A DNA stretch of 5,821 bases, from NCBI GenBank assembly GCA_003518245.1, contig DOZA01000245.1, positions 1-5,821 of the forward strand, in the 5' to 3' direction. The first letter of the stretch is position 1. Each line of letters starts with the position of its first letter. Both the position numbers and the translations under genes were made by a program. The stretch comes from Bacteroidales bacterium. Lineage in GTDB: Bacteria; Bacteroidota; Bacteroidia; Bacteroidales; VadinHA17. The notes below the pieces were generated by a model. The model ran no database searches. It saw only the letters and a list, made by a program, of their open reading frames with translations, and was not told where the DNA came from. Shown here piece by piece: positions 1 through 5,821 of this stretch.

Positions 1-1
1 G

Positions 2-385
2 AAGCACACATCATGGCCTGACAGGCTGCCTTCTCCTTATATTGTCAGGGCAAGTGAAGAGCTATTAAAAAAATTTGCATCTACCGGATTTATAAAGGGG
101 ATGACTATCTCCACTCCCGGTTTTTATGCACCCCAGGGACGGACACTGTCGCTATCACCCTTTGATAGTGATCTTAATAATAAAATAATGACATTCAGGT
201 ACAGGGATAAACGTATACTAAATTACGAAATGGAAAGTTCAGCAATATATGGTCTGTCAAGATTACTGGGTCATAAGGCACTCACCATTTGTGCGGCTAT
301 TGGCAACAGGACTAATGGCAGGTTTTTAAATGATTATAAACCTATTATGAATGATCTTTCAATAAAGATCCTGGATATAATCTAA
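2..385 (+). CDS. Nucleoside (uridine-type) phosphorylase, C-terminal part, truncated by the left window edge
   Basis: Enzymes of this family cleave nucleosides with phosphate to a free base and ribose-1-phosphate in cytosolic pyrimidine/purine salvage. The frame is open from base 2 to a TAA at 383-385, giving 127 residues; the start lies upstream. The ATG at 101 is internal, because good family sequence precedes it. Numbering from the first visible codon, a Phe-Tyr-x-Pro-Gln-x-Arg segment (residues 41-47) matches the uridine phosphorylase segment whose Gln and Arg contact uracil. Glu-Met-Glu-Ser (76-79) matches the ribose-binding motif of the PNP/UDP phosphorylase superfamily. The following stretch, with Leu-Gly-His and then a Thr-Ile-Cys-Ala strand, is typical of Bacteroidota members annotated as nucleoside or uridine phosphorylase. 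Roughly the N-terminal half is missing, so base specificity cannot be settled. The family call is firm; uridine preference is inferred from the Gln/Arg pair. The gene converges with the epimerase gene, with 43 nt between stop codons. Confidence 0.85.
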   Translation, partial: KHTSWPDRLPSPYIVRASEELLKKFASTGFIKGMTISTPGFYAPQGRTLSLSPFDSDLNNKIMTFRYRDKRILNYEMESSAIYGLSRLLGHKALTICAAIGNRTNGRFLNDYKPIMNDLSIKILDII

Positions 386-395
386 CCCGTACTGC

Positions 396-430
396 GCAAT
401 CTTTTCCGAAACTCCTGATTGCTTTATTTT
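396..430 (+). terminator. Weak intrinsic terminator after the phosphorylase gene
   Basis: A 6-bp inverted repeat, GCAATC (396-401) with GATTGC (417-422), encloses a 15-nt loop. It is followed by a T-rich tail, TTTATTTT (423-430), that runs into the stop codon of the convergent epimerase gene. It starts 11 nt after the phosphorylase stop. On the opposite strand the same stem lacks a U-tract, so it would serve only the rightward gene. The short stem and large loop make it a marginal call. Confidence 0.4.
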
Positions 431-1586
431 ACTGTAACATCAAAGCCATTACTTCTTCAACCATGAATTCTGCAGCTTTACCATTTCCATAAAAACCGGG
501 GTAAGAAAGTCCTCTGACATTCATCATATTAATATAACCTTCCTTAATCCTGTCCTTTTCAGCATCAACAAGCAAAGCGGTACCATTTTTAACCAGTTCT
601 ATCCATTCGGTCTCTGACCTGAGAACCAGGCAGGGACGCCTGAAGAAATGAGCTTCTTTCTGTACTCCACCTGAATCGGTACAAATAATAGCTGCATTTT
701 TTTCAAGCAATATCATTTCCAGGTATGTTACAGGGGGTAGCAGTTTGACAGAAGAAGCTTTTCTTAATCTGTTAAGCAATTCAGGATTTTCTTTCTCAAG
801 TACATGCACCGTTCGTGGATGAAGAGGCAGTACAAGCAGAATATTATGTTCTACAGATAATTCAATAAGTGATTGAAGAATAGTTTCCAGTCTTTCTATT
901 ATATCTGTATTCTTCTGCCTGTGGATGGTTGCAAGTATATAATTACCCGGTTCAGCATTAAGCTTTTTTAAAAAGCCATTTATTTTTTTTTCTGCCAGGT
1001 CAGCAAAAAAGAGGCTATTATCATACATTATATCTCCCGACAGGAAGATTTTTGGATTATCAATGGTAAAAGGTGGACTGGCATCGGGCCTTATACCCTC
1101 TTTTATAAGGTTTTTCAGTGCGGCATCAGTAGGAGCAAAAAGAAGGGTAGATATATGATCACTCAGCAGCCTGTTAATTTCTTCTGGCATTTCTTTTCTG
1201 AATGAACGGAGCCCGGCTTCAATATGAGCAACCGGTATTTTAAGCTTTGAGGCAGCAATTCCTGCAGCCAGGGTTGAATTGGTATCGCCATAAATTATAA
1301 CTGCATCAGGCTGCTCTTTAAGTATTACTTCTTCAATACCTGTTATCATTGATGCAGTTTGTTTCCCATGTCTCGCCGATCCGACACCCAGGTTATAATC
1401 AGGTTTTGGTATCTCCAGTTCTTCAAAAAACACTTCTGACAATGTTCTGTCATAATGCTGACCGGTATGCAGGATTATTTCATCAACACTGTTAATATAG
1501 TCTTTTCTGAGCACACGGCTTATAGCTGATGCTTTTATTATCTGCGGCCTTGCACCAACTATATTTAGTAGCTTTTTATTTTGCAT
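429..1586 (-). CDS. wecB: Non-hydrolysing UDP-N-acetyl sugar 2-epimerase, closest in pattern to the WbpI-like branch
   Basis: This cytosolic GT-B-fold enzyme inverts C2 of a UDP-N-acetylated sugar (UDP-GlcNAc to UDP-ManNAc in the WecB/MnaA type) for envelope polysaccharide. It is full length at 385 aa. Visible family landmarks are the N-terminal Gly-x-Arg-Pro-Gln...Lys nucleotide-sugar segment (11-18), Gly-Asp-Thr (100-102), His-Ile-Glu-Ala-Gly-Leu-Arg (121-127), Pro-Glu-Glu-x-Asn-Arg (134-139), Ile-His-Arg (221-223), and a C-terminal Asp-Ser-Gly-Gly-Val-Gln-Lys-Glu-Ala UDP-binding motif. Asp101, Glu123, Glu136 and His222 correspond to the catalytic set known from E. coli and Bacillus enzymes. 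Several signatures (His-Thr-Gly-Gln-His-Tyr-Asp at 40-46, Gly-Asp-Ile-Met-Tyr-Asp at 184-189, a Glu-Thr-Glu-Trp near the C-terminus) resemble WbpI/WlbD, which epimerise UDP-2,3-diacetamido-glucuronate, more than classical WecB. The true substrate is therefore open and the symbol is a family label. The start overlaps the rny end by 11 nt, suggesting translational coupling. No Shine-Dalgarno is present. Confidence 0.9.
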   Translation of the reverse strand: MQNKKLLNIVGARPQIIKASAISRVLRKDYINSVDEIILHTGQHYDRTLSEVFFEELEIPKPDYNLGVGSARHGKQTASMITGIEEVILKEQPDAVIIYGDTNSTLAAGIAASKLKIPVAHIEAGLRSFRKEMPEEINRLLSDHISTLLFAPTDAALKNLIKEGIRPDASPPFTIDNPKIFLSGDIMYDNSLFFADLAEKKINGFLKKLNAEPGNYILATIHRQKNTDIIERLETILQSLIELSVEHNILLVLPLHPRTVHVLEKENPELLNRLRKASSVKLLPPVTYLEMILLEKNAAIICTDSGGVQKEAHFFRRPCLVLRSETEWIELVKNGTALLVDAEKDRIKEGYINMMNVRGLSYPGFYGNGKAAEFMVEEVMALMLQ

Positions 1587-3144
1587 AACTTACCGCTCTG
1601 GTTTCCCTTATGACAGTTATTTTTACCTGTCCGGGATATGTCATCTCATCCTGAATTTTCCTGGCAATCTCATTTGACATCGATTCAGCTTCTTTGTCAG
1701 TAACCGATTCGGCACCCACAATTACCCTCAATTCTCTTCCTGCCTGAATTGCGTATGTTTTAACCACACCGGGATATTCCAGGGCCACAGCTTCCAGTTC
1801 TTTCAATCTCTTTATATAAAGCTCAACAACTTCCCTCCTGGCTCCCGGTCTTGAACCGGATATAGCATCACACACCTGCACAACAGGGGCTATCAGCGAA
1901 GTCATTTCAACTTCATCATGATGTGCACCAATAGCATTATAGACTTCTGGTTTTTCCTTGTATTTTTCAGCCAGCTTCATGCCATAGACAGCATGCGGCA
2001 GTTCAGGTTCATCATCTGGTACCTTACCTAGATCATGCAATAAGCCTGCACGTTTGGCGAGTTTGGCATTTAGTCCCAGTTCTGATGCCATAATAGCGGC
2101 TAAGTTTGCTACTTCCCGGCTATGCTGAAGAAGGTTTTGTCCGTAAGAAGACCTGTATTTCATTTTACCTATCAGGCGTATCAGTTCGGGGTGCAAACCA
2201 TGAATACCCAAATCGATAGCTGTTCTTTTACCAACCTCAACAATTTCCTCTTCTATTTGTTTCCGTGTTTTTTCAACTATTTCTTCAATACGGGCAGGGT
2301 GTATCCTTCCATCGCTTACGAGCTGGTGTAATGACAGTCGTGCTATTTCACGCCTCACCGGGTCAAAAGCAGATAGTACAATGGCTTCGGGTGTATCATC
2401 AACAATTATCTCCACACCGGTAGCAGATTCCAGTGCCCGTATATTACGTCCTTCCCTGCCAATAATCCTTCCTTTTATTTCATCAGACTCAATATGAAAA
2501 ACAGTAACTGCATTTTCAACAGCTACCTCTGTTGCCACTCTCTGAATAGTCATCATCACTATACGTTTGGCCTCCTTATTGGCAGTCATCCTGGCCTCAT
2601 CCATTATCTCGTTTATATATGACATGGCTTCGGTCCTGGCTTCCTCTCTTAATGATTCAATCAATTGATTCTTTGCCTCATCAGCAGAGAGGCTTGAAAT
2701 AGTTTCAAGCTGTTCAACCTGTTGCCTGTGCAACTTATTAAGTTCCTCTCCCCTTTTTTCTATAATATCAAGCTGGTTGTTCAGGTTTTCTCGTATTGTA
2801 TCGAGTTCATTCTTTTTTCTCTGAGTTTCTTCAAGCCGCTGTGATATTGAAGATTCTTTCTGTTTAATCCTGTTTTCTGCCTGGGCTATTTTACTGTTCT
2901 TCTCACCAATATATTTTTCATGTTCAGATTTAAGTTGAAAGAACTTCTCTTTCGCCTGTAATATTTTTTCCTTTTTAAGAACTTCAGCTTCATTTTCAGC
3001 TTCTGCAACTATCTTAGTACTTTTCCTTCTAAGTGCAAGCTGCCATATAAAAAAGGATAACACTGATCCGGCTATAAAAATACCTATACACACAAGCAAA
3101 TCTGTTAGTTCTAGTGTTATTCTTGCTAGTATTAATTCTACCAT
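1576..3144 (-). CDS. rny: Ribonuclease Y (membrane-anchored endoribonuclease)
   Basis: RNase Y starts mRNA decay and processes RNAs by single-strand endonucleolytic cuts at the inner face of the membrane. At 522 aa, the domains run in family order: one hydrophobic membrane segment (about 13-38) with basic residues after it; a long charged coiled coil (about 43-195); a KH RNA-binding domain with a Gly-Arg-Glu-Gly loop (229-232); and an HD metal-dependent phosphohydrolase domain with His370-Asp371 (Leu-Leu-His-Asp-Leu-Gly-Lys), His408-His409, and a later Cys-Asp-Ala-Ile-Ser-Gly-Ser segment. The protein ends in the family-typical Tyr-Pro-Gly-Gln-Val-Lys...Arg-Glu-Thr-Arg-Ala tail. I chose the ATG at 3144. 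An in-frame ATG at 3201 would add 19 residues, but it and the next four codons are the 3' arm and U-tract of a terminator. The 3144 start also puts the HD pair almost where B. subtilis RNase Y has it (368/369 of 520). No clear promoter lies directly upstream, so expression probably depends on read-through from the zapA/RNA region. Confidence 0.95.
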   Translation of the reverse strand: MVELILARITLELTDLLVCIGIFIAGSVLSFFIWQLALRRKSTKIVAEAENEAEVLKKEKILQAKEKFFQLKSEHEKYIGEKNSKIAQAENRIKQKESSISQRLEETQRKKNELDTIRENLNNQLDIIEKRGEELNKLHRQQVEQLETISSLSADEAKNQLIESLREEARTEAMSYINEIMDEARMTANKEAKRIVMMTIQRVATEVAVENAVTVFHIESDEIKGRIIGREGRNIRALESATGVEIIVDDTPEAIVLSAFDPVRREIARLSLHQLVSDGRIHPARIEEIVEKTRKQIEEEIVEVGKRTAIDLGIHGLHPELIRLIGKMKYRSSYGQNLLQHSREVANLAAIMASELGLNAKLAKRAGLLHDLGKVPDDEPELPHAVYGMKLAEKYKEKPEVYNAIGAHHDEVEMTSLIAPVVQVCDAISGSRPGARREVVELYIKRLKELEAVALEYPGVVKTYAIQAGRELRVIVGAESVTDKEAESMSNEIARKIQDEMTYPGQVKITVIRETRAVSYAK

Positions 3145-3189
3145 AATATATTTATTTAAAATGAAAACCCGCAGAGCTTCTTCAACTTT

Positions 3190-3217
3190 AAAAAACCCCA
3201 TCTATACATGGATGGAG
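3190..3217 (-). terminator. Intrinsic terminator at the 3' end of the structured RNA, upstream of rny
   Basis: On the minus strand, CTCCATC (3217-3211) pairs with GATGGGG (3202-3196) as 7 bp including one G-U, around an 8-nt loop, followed by six T (3195-3190). This is a conventional Rho-independent signal 45 nt ahead of the rny start. Its 5' arm shares CTCCA with the closing stem of the upstream RNA, so the two helices cannot form together. Confidence 0.75.
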
Positions 3218-3329
3218 TTGCTAATATGGTTCGGACTTCCAATGTCCCGGTTTCCCGGAATTCACGGCGAACCGTGAACAAGGCCTGTCCTAGTCACATT
3301 AAGCTTCACTCCAATTTTTAAAGTGTTGA
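3190..3329 (-). ncRNA. Structured RNA between zapA and rny, candidate 6S-like RNA (alternatively a cis-acting leader of rny)
   Basis: The gap holds no protein gene but folds well on the minus strand. Stems, outermost first: TGGAGT (3313-3308) with ACTCCA (3218-3213); GCTTAATGTG (3304-3295) with CATATTAGC (3228-3220), 9 bp with one bulge and one G-U; GGAC (3290-3287) with GTCC (3236-3233); and short CC/GG and TG/CA pairs. The tip carries two directly abutting hairpins: a perfect 7-bp stem with a TTCG loop (3278-3261), then a 6-bp stem with a GAAA loop (3260-3245). A Bacteroidota-type promoter lies just upstream and an intrinsic terminator ends it, predicting a transcript of roughly 135-140 nt. 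The 5' end is inferred from promoter spacing. 6S RNA (ssrS), which binds RNA polymerase holoenzyme, sits beside zapA in E. coli and relatives, so synteny favours a 6S-like RNA. I could not confirm its primary-sequence consensus by eye, and the double-hairpin tip is not the simple long rod of textbook 6S. Structured RNA is well supported; identity is tentative. Confidence 0.65.
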
Positions 3330-3333
3330 GTTT

Positions 3334-3364
3334 CAAAAATGAATGAAGAAACAATGCGGGCAAA
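3334..3364 (-). promoter_or_regulatory. Promoter for the structured RNA (Bacteroidota -33/-7 type)
   Basis: On the minus strand a TTTG box (3364-3361) is followed after 19 nt by CATTTTTG (3341-3334). The latter matches the Bacteroidota -7 consensus TAnnTTTG at five of six defined positions. Spacing equals that of the rightward M23 promoter in this window. Initiation would be expected near 3327-3330, about 15 nt before the first stem of the RNA. It lies in the zapA-rny gap, supporting independent transcription of the RNA. Confidence 0.5.
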
Positions 3365-3396
3365 TACTTTTAATCTTTTATTTTAAAGAACGCCTT

Positions 3397-3690
3397 TTAC
3401 TCTTTATTAATAAGCACAGCATCTATGCTGGATGTTATCTCTTTTAACCTGTGTGATACATCTTCCTCATCAACTTTCCTGTTAGTATCAAGGAGCTGTA
3501 TTACATACTGAAGTGCTGCCATCGCCAGGAAGTCCTGAATATCCTTATCAACATATTTCTGCTTATACTGCAAAACTTTTTCATTGATCATACGGGCAGC
3601 CTTCCTGATCCTCTCTTCCTCATCCCTGCCTATTTTCAATGGATAATACCTGTCAGCAACATTAACCCTTATGGAAAGCTTATCATCCAT
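3397..3690 (-). CDS. zapA: Cell division protein ZapA
   Basis: ZapA binds FtsZ in the cytoplasm and promotes bundling of protofilaments in the Z-ring. At 97 aa the length is typical. The N-terminal half (about 1-50) shows the small ZapA domain: a Leu-Ser-Ile-Arg-Val strand, an Arg-Tyr-Tyr-Pro-Leu-Lys-Ile strand, then Glu-Glu-Glu-Arg-Ile-Arg-Lys-Ala-Ala and an Ile-Asn-Glu-Lys helix. The second half (about 50-97) is helical, with the Asp-Phe-Leu-Ala-Met-Ala-Ala-Leu segment common in the family and a coiled-coil tail for tetramer formation. The ATG lies 2 nt after the stop of the coiled-coil gene, so the two are almost certainly co-transcribed and translationally coupled. No Shine-Dalgarno is seen, as is usual in this phylum. 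The structured RNA and rny follow downstream; I saw no convincing terminator right after the stop codon. Confidence 0.9.
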   Translation of the reverse strand: MDDKLSIRVNVADRYYPLKIGRDEEERIRKAARMINEKVLQYKQKYVDKDIQDFLAMAALQYVIQLLDTNRKVDEEDVSHRLKEITSSIDAVLINKE

Positions 3691-3692
3691 TG

Positions 3693-3989
3693 TTATATAT
3701 TATTTAAAAGAGCAATACATTTATCTATTTCCCGCACTAATTTATTTATCCTTTTACGTGCAACCTGGGTACTCTCTTCATCTCCCTTTATTGCACCGGA
3801 TAATTGCAATTTATTATATTTTTTTTCAATTATTATAAAATCTTCTTCTTTTTCACGAAGTTCCTTTTCAATCTCCTCCTTTTCTGACCTCAAAACTTCC
3901 AGTTCGGTCTGCATCTCTCCATAACTGAATAATAATTCATCTACTTTCCTCTTCAGCAATAAAAGCTCTTCAACTTCACGCTCGGTCAT
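3693..3989 (-). CDS. Small coiled-coil protein, probable ZapB-like division partner of ZapA
   Basis: This 98-aa soluble protein has no signal peptide or membrane segment. Residues 1-62 are a highly charged Glu/Lys-rich heptad helix rich in Leu and Ile at core positions. A short flexible stretch (about 64-73, with Gly and Asp) follows. The C-terminal helix (about 76-98) holds a distinctive Arg-Ile-Asn-Lys-Leu-Val-Arg-Glu-Ile-Asp-Lys-Cys-Ile-Ala-Leu-Leu-Asn segment that I recall as conserved in Bacteroidota homologues. It is the first gene of the leftward cluster, 2 nt from zapA. In E. coli, ZapB is an 81-aa coiled-coil protein recruited to the Z-ring by ZapA. Size, coiled coil and tight linkage suggest an analogous role here, but this is inference from context: coiled coils resemble each other by composition, and the two-part architecture is not clearly that of E. 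coli ZapB. The start is the first ATG after a consensus promoter, leaving a very short leader of about 10 nt. Confidence 0.75.
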   Translation of the reverse strand: MTEREVEELLLLKRKVDELLFSYGEMQTELEVLRSEKEEIEKELREKEEDFIIIEKKYNKLQLSGAIKGDEESTQVARKRINKLVREIDKCIALLNNI

Positions 3990-4005
3990 AAATAATTATT
4001 TGATA

Positions 4006-4037
4006 CAAAATTAACATAGTTCTCTGGATTTGCCAAA
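4006..4037 (-). promoter_or_regulatory. Promoter of the coiled-coil/zapA cluster
   Basis: The minus strand shows TTTG (4037-4034), a 20-nt spacer, and TAATTTTG (4013-4006), a perfect match to the Bacteroidota -7 consensus TAnnTTTG. Initiation should fall near 4000, giving an untranslated leader of about 10 nt before the ATG at 3989. It is back to back with the M23 promoter: 16 bp separate the two -33 boxes. Confidence 0.65.
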
Positions 4038-4053
4038 AAAATAAATGTAATAC

Positions 4054-4084
4054 TTTGCCAGAATACTTGAGTATAATAGCTTTG
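4054..4084 (+). promoter_or_regulatory. Promoter of the M23 peptidase gene
   Basis: TTTG (4054-4057), a 19-nt spacer and TAGCTTTG (4077-4084) match the Bacteroidota -33/-7 consensus perfectly. Initiation near 4089-4091 would give a leader of about 30 nt, AT-rich and without a Shine-Dalgarno motif, before the ATG at 4121. Confidence 0.7.
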
Positions 4085-4120
4085 CAATTATTAATATTTT
4101 TTTGAATAAACAAACCTCAA

Positions 4121-5821
4121 ATGATATACAGAATAATATTAGCGATATTACTTCTTCCATTTTTTGAAGGGCCTGATAAAACAATTGTGTTTAGGTCACC
4201 ACTTGACATACCACTTGTTCTGTCTGCGAATTTCGGGGAGCCAAGGACAGGGCATTTTCATTCAGGAGTAGATTTCAAAACTGAAGGGGTAACAGGTAAA
4301 ACGGTCCATGCCGTGGCTGAAGGACATATTTACAGGCTAGTGGTAGGCCCTACAGGTTTCGGTAAAGCAGTATATATCAAGCATAATAATGGATTATCAA
4401 CAGTATATGGACATCTCAGCAGGTTTAACCGTGAAATTGAAGAATATGTAAGAGATCAACAATATGCAAGGGAAAGTTTTTCTGTTAACCTTTTTCCCGG
4501 AACCGGTAAATTTATTATAAAAGAAGGTGATATAATAGGATATTCTGGCAATAGTGGTAGTTCAATGGGGCCTCACCTTCATTTCGAAGTAAGAAGATCA
4601 GATAGTGAAAAGCCACTGGACCCGGTGCAATTTTTTAATATTGAAGATAATATAAGGCCTGTTATCCGCTCTGTGGCTGTATACCCTCTAGGATCAAATT
4701 CAAGGGTTAATGGTAAAAATAGAAAACTTATATTGAGCACCTCCGGACACAAAGGTCGGTATTCAATCAATAATAATTCGCCTGTTAAGATTCATGGTCC
4801 TGCAGGTTTCGGTATTAATACATATGATTTCCTTGATAACAGCTGGAATAAATGCGGCGTGAGGATTATTAACCTGAAGATCGATAAGAAACTGGTATAT
4901 AGCCATAATATAGATGAGTTTTCATTCACTGAGACAAGGTATATAAACAGCCATATTGATTATGAAGAAAAAATAAAGAATAGTTCCTATATACAGAAGA
5001 CATTTATTGAGCCAAATAATAAACTTAGCATCTATAATCATGTTATAAATAATGGTATTGTAGATTTTAATGACGGTGAACTGCATGAAATTGAGATAAG
5101 TGTGTCAGATTTTAATGATAACTATTCCACTGCCATTTTTACAATAAGGTCAGACACCCTTAAAATATACGACATAGACGAACATAGCGGTATACTTATG
5201 CCTTTCGGTCAAAAGAATCAAATTAATAAACATGATATAAAACTATCATTCCCTGCAAATTGCTTTTATGATTCAGTCTGTTTCGATTATAAGAAAGCAC
5301 CAGCCGACAGCGATAAACTATATTCTGATCTGCATTTTATACATAATAAATATACTCCGGTGCACAGGAGTTTTAATATTGCGATAAAACCAAACGTGGA
5401 GATACCTGATAAACTGGCAGATAAATTATGCCTTGTATATATTGATAAAGATAACAGGGAAAATTTATCATTTTACGGTGGAATTTGGAATAATGGTTAT
5501 ATTGAAGGTGGTGTAAGTAATCTTGGTGTTTATGCCATTGGTATTGATACCATAGCTCCTTCAATTGAACCTTTAACAATAAGGGAGGGGGCTACTCTCA
5601 CAAAAAATTCCATACTGCAGGTAAAAATAAATGATGATTTCAGCGGCATTGAAGGATACAAGGCATATATAGACGGGGAATGGGCACTCTTCGAATGGGA
5701 TATGAAAAACTCCCTTCTCTCATGGAATCCCGACAGAAGGCATACAAAACAGGGTGTTAGGCATAATCTGGAACTTATTGTAAAGGATAACCGTGATAAT
5801 GAGTCGGTGCTAAATCTTGAT
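4121..5821 (+). CDS. Secreted M23 (LytM-type) metallopeptidase with C-terminal beta-sandwich region, cut by the right window edge
   Basis: M23 enzymes are zinc endopeptidases that cut peptide cross-links of peptidoglycan. The frame is open for 567 codons to the window end. The start is the first ATG after an in-frame TGA at 4103-4105 and follows a consensus promoter. Residues 1-15 are a short signal peptide: Arg4, then a hydrophobic run of Ile and Leu. There is no lipobox cysteine, so it is probably periplasmic or surface-exposed rather than a lipoprotein. The catalytic domain spans about 24-175. His47-x-x-x-Asp51 (His-Ser-Gly-Val-Asp) and His152-Leu-His154 supply the zinc ligands and catalytic histidine, and a Tyr-Gly-His at 96-98 is also typical. 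All key residues are present, so it should be active. The rest (about 180-567) is beta-rich with no enzyme motif; an Ig-like module seems to begin near 475 (Asp-Thr-Ile-Ala-Pro-Ser). Bacteroidota homologues of this architecture are, as I recall, about 550-570 aa, so little is probably missing. Whether it acts in septum splitting or general wall remodelling cannot be told. Confidence 0.9.
   Translation, partial: MIYRIILAILLLPFFEGPDKTIVFRSPLDIPLVLSANFGEPRTGHFHSGVDFKTEGVTGKTVHAVAEGHIYRLVVGPTGFGKAVYIKHNNGLSTVYGHLSRFNREIEEYVRDQQYARESFSVNLFPGTGKFIIKEGDIIGYSGNSGSSMGPHLHFEVRRSDSEKPLDPVQFFNIEDNIRPVIRSVAVYPLGSNSRVNGKNRKLILSTSGHKGRYSINNNSPVKIHGPAGFGINTYDFLDNSWNKCGVRIINLKIDKKLVYSHNIDEFSFTETRYINSHIDYEEKIKNSSYIQKTFIEPNNKLSIYNHVINNGIVDFNDGELHEIEISVSDFNDNYSTAIFTIRSDTLKIYDIDEHSGILMPFGQKNQINKHDIKLSFPANCFYDSVCFDYKKAPADSDKLYSDLHFIHNKYTPVHRSFNIAIKPNVEIPDKLADKLCLVYIDKDNRENLSFYGGIWNNGYIEGGVSNLGVYAIGIDTIAPSIEPLTIREGATLTKNSILQVKINDDFSGIEGYKAYIDGEWALFEWDMKNSLLSWNPDRRHTKQGVRHNLELIVKDNRDNESVLNLD

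Noticed and set aside
386..428. Bidirectional terminator between the phosphorylase and epimerase genes
   Set aside because: The inverted repeat has a T-rich tail only on the plus strand; the minus-strand side continues with GC-containing sequence, so it does not explain termination of the epimerase transcript.
2122..2331. Open frame of 69 codons on the plus strand
   Set aside because: It lies wholly inside rny on the opposite strand; its sequence has no recognisable family and no promoter. It is a shadow of the real gene.
3183..3190. TAAAGTTG on the minus strand as a -7 box for rny
   Set aside because: It matches five of six defined consensus positions, but no TTTG box lies 19-20 nt upstream, and the sequence overlaps the terminator U-tract.
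3190..3329. SRP RNA, tmRNA or a known metabolite riboswitch as identity of the structured RNA
   Set aside because: I see no SRP GGAA-loop domain with its conserved flanks, no tmRNA tRNA-like end or tag frame, and none of the TPP, cobalamin, SAM, fluoride or folate aptamer signatures I know.
4579..4770. Open frame of 63 codons on the minus strand
   Set aside because: It lies antisense within the M23 peptidase gene, whose catalytic motif and frame are clear; nothing supports expression.
5373..5579. Open frame of 68 codons on the minus strand
   Set aside because: It is antisense to the M23 gene with a low-complexity His/Tyr/Gln-rich translation typical of a reversed AT-rich coding strand.

Overview
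The window reads as a chromosomal segment from a member of the Bacteroidota, most likely Bacteroidales. The evidence is modest GC content, no Shine-Dalgarno motifs before the starts, three promoters of the Bacteroidota type (TTTG, then 19-20 nt, then TAnnTTTG), and protein families with the Bacteroidota flavour. It looks like core genome; I saw no mobile element, CRISPR array, tRNA or rRNA.

Layout. Positions 2-385 (+) hold the C-terminal part of a uridine/purine phosphorylase-type enzyme, followed by a weak hairpin terminator. It converges on a leftward cluster transcribed from about 4000 down to 429. In order of transcription this cluster is: a 98-aa coiled-coil protein that resembles a ZapB-like partner; zapA (FtsZ-ring associated); a roughly 195-nt gap carrying a strongly structured RNA with its own promoter and a terminator; rny (RNase Y, membrane-anchored endoribonuclease); and a non-hydrolysing UDP-sugar 2-epimerase whose start overlaps the end of rny. 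A compact divergent promoter region (about 3990-4120) separates this cluster from a rightward gene for a secreted M23 (LytM-type) metallopeptidase that runs off the right edge.

How the genes fit together. The coiled-coil protein and ZapA are 2 nt apart and probably serve the same Z-ring assembly. The M23 peptidase acts on envelope peptidoglycan, and the epimerase supplies an activated N-acetylated sugar for surface polysaccharide. RNase Y would handle mRNA turnover. The divergent division/envelope arrangement may only reflect proximity.

The most interesting element is the RNA between zapA and rny (about 3190-3329, minus strand). It folds into a multi-stem structure tipped by two abutting tetraloop hairpins. 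Its position next to zapA parallels 6S RNA (ssrS) in proteobacteria, so a 6S-like RNA is the leading guess. Its closing stem and its terminator compete for the same bases, so a switch controlling read-through into rny is also possible. Everything else in the window is fairly conventional.
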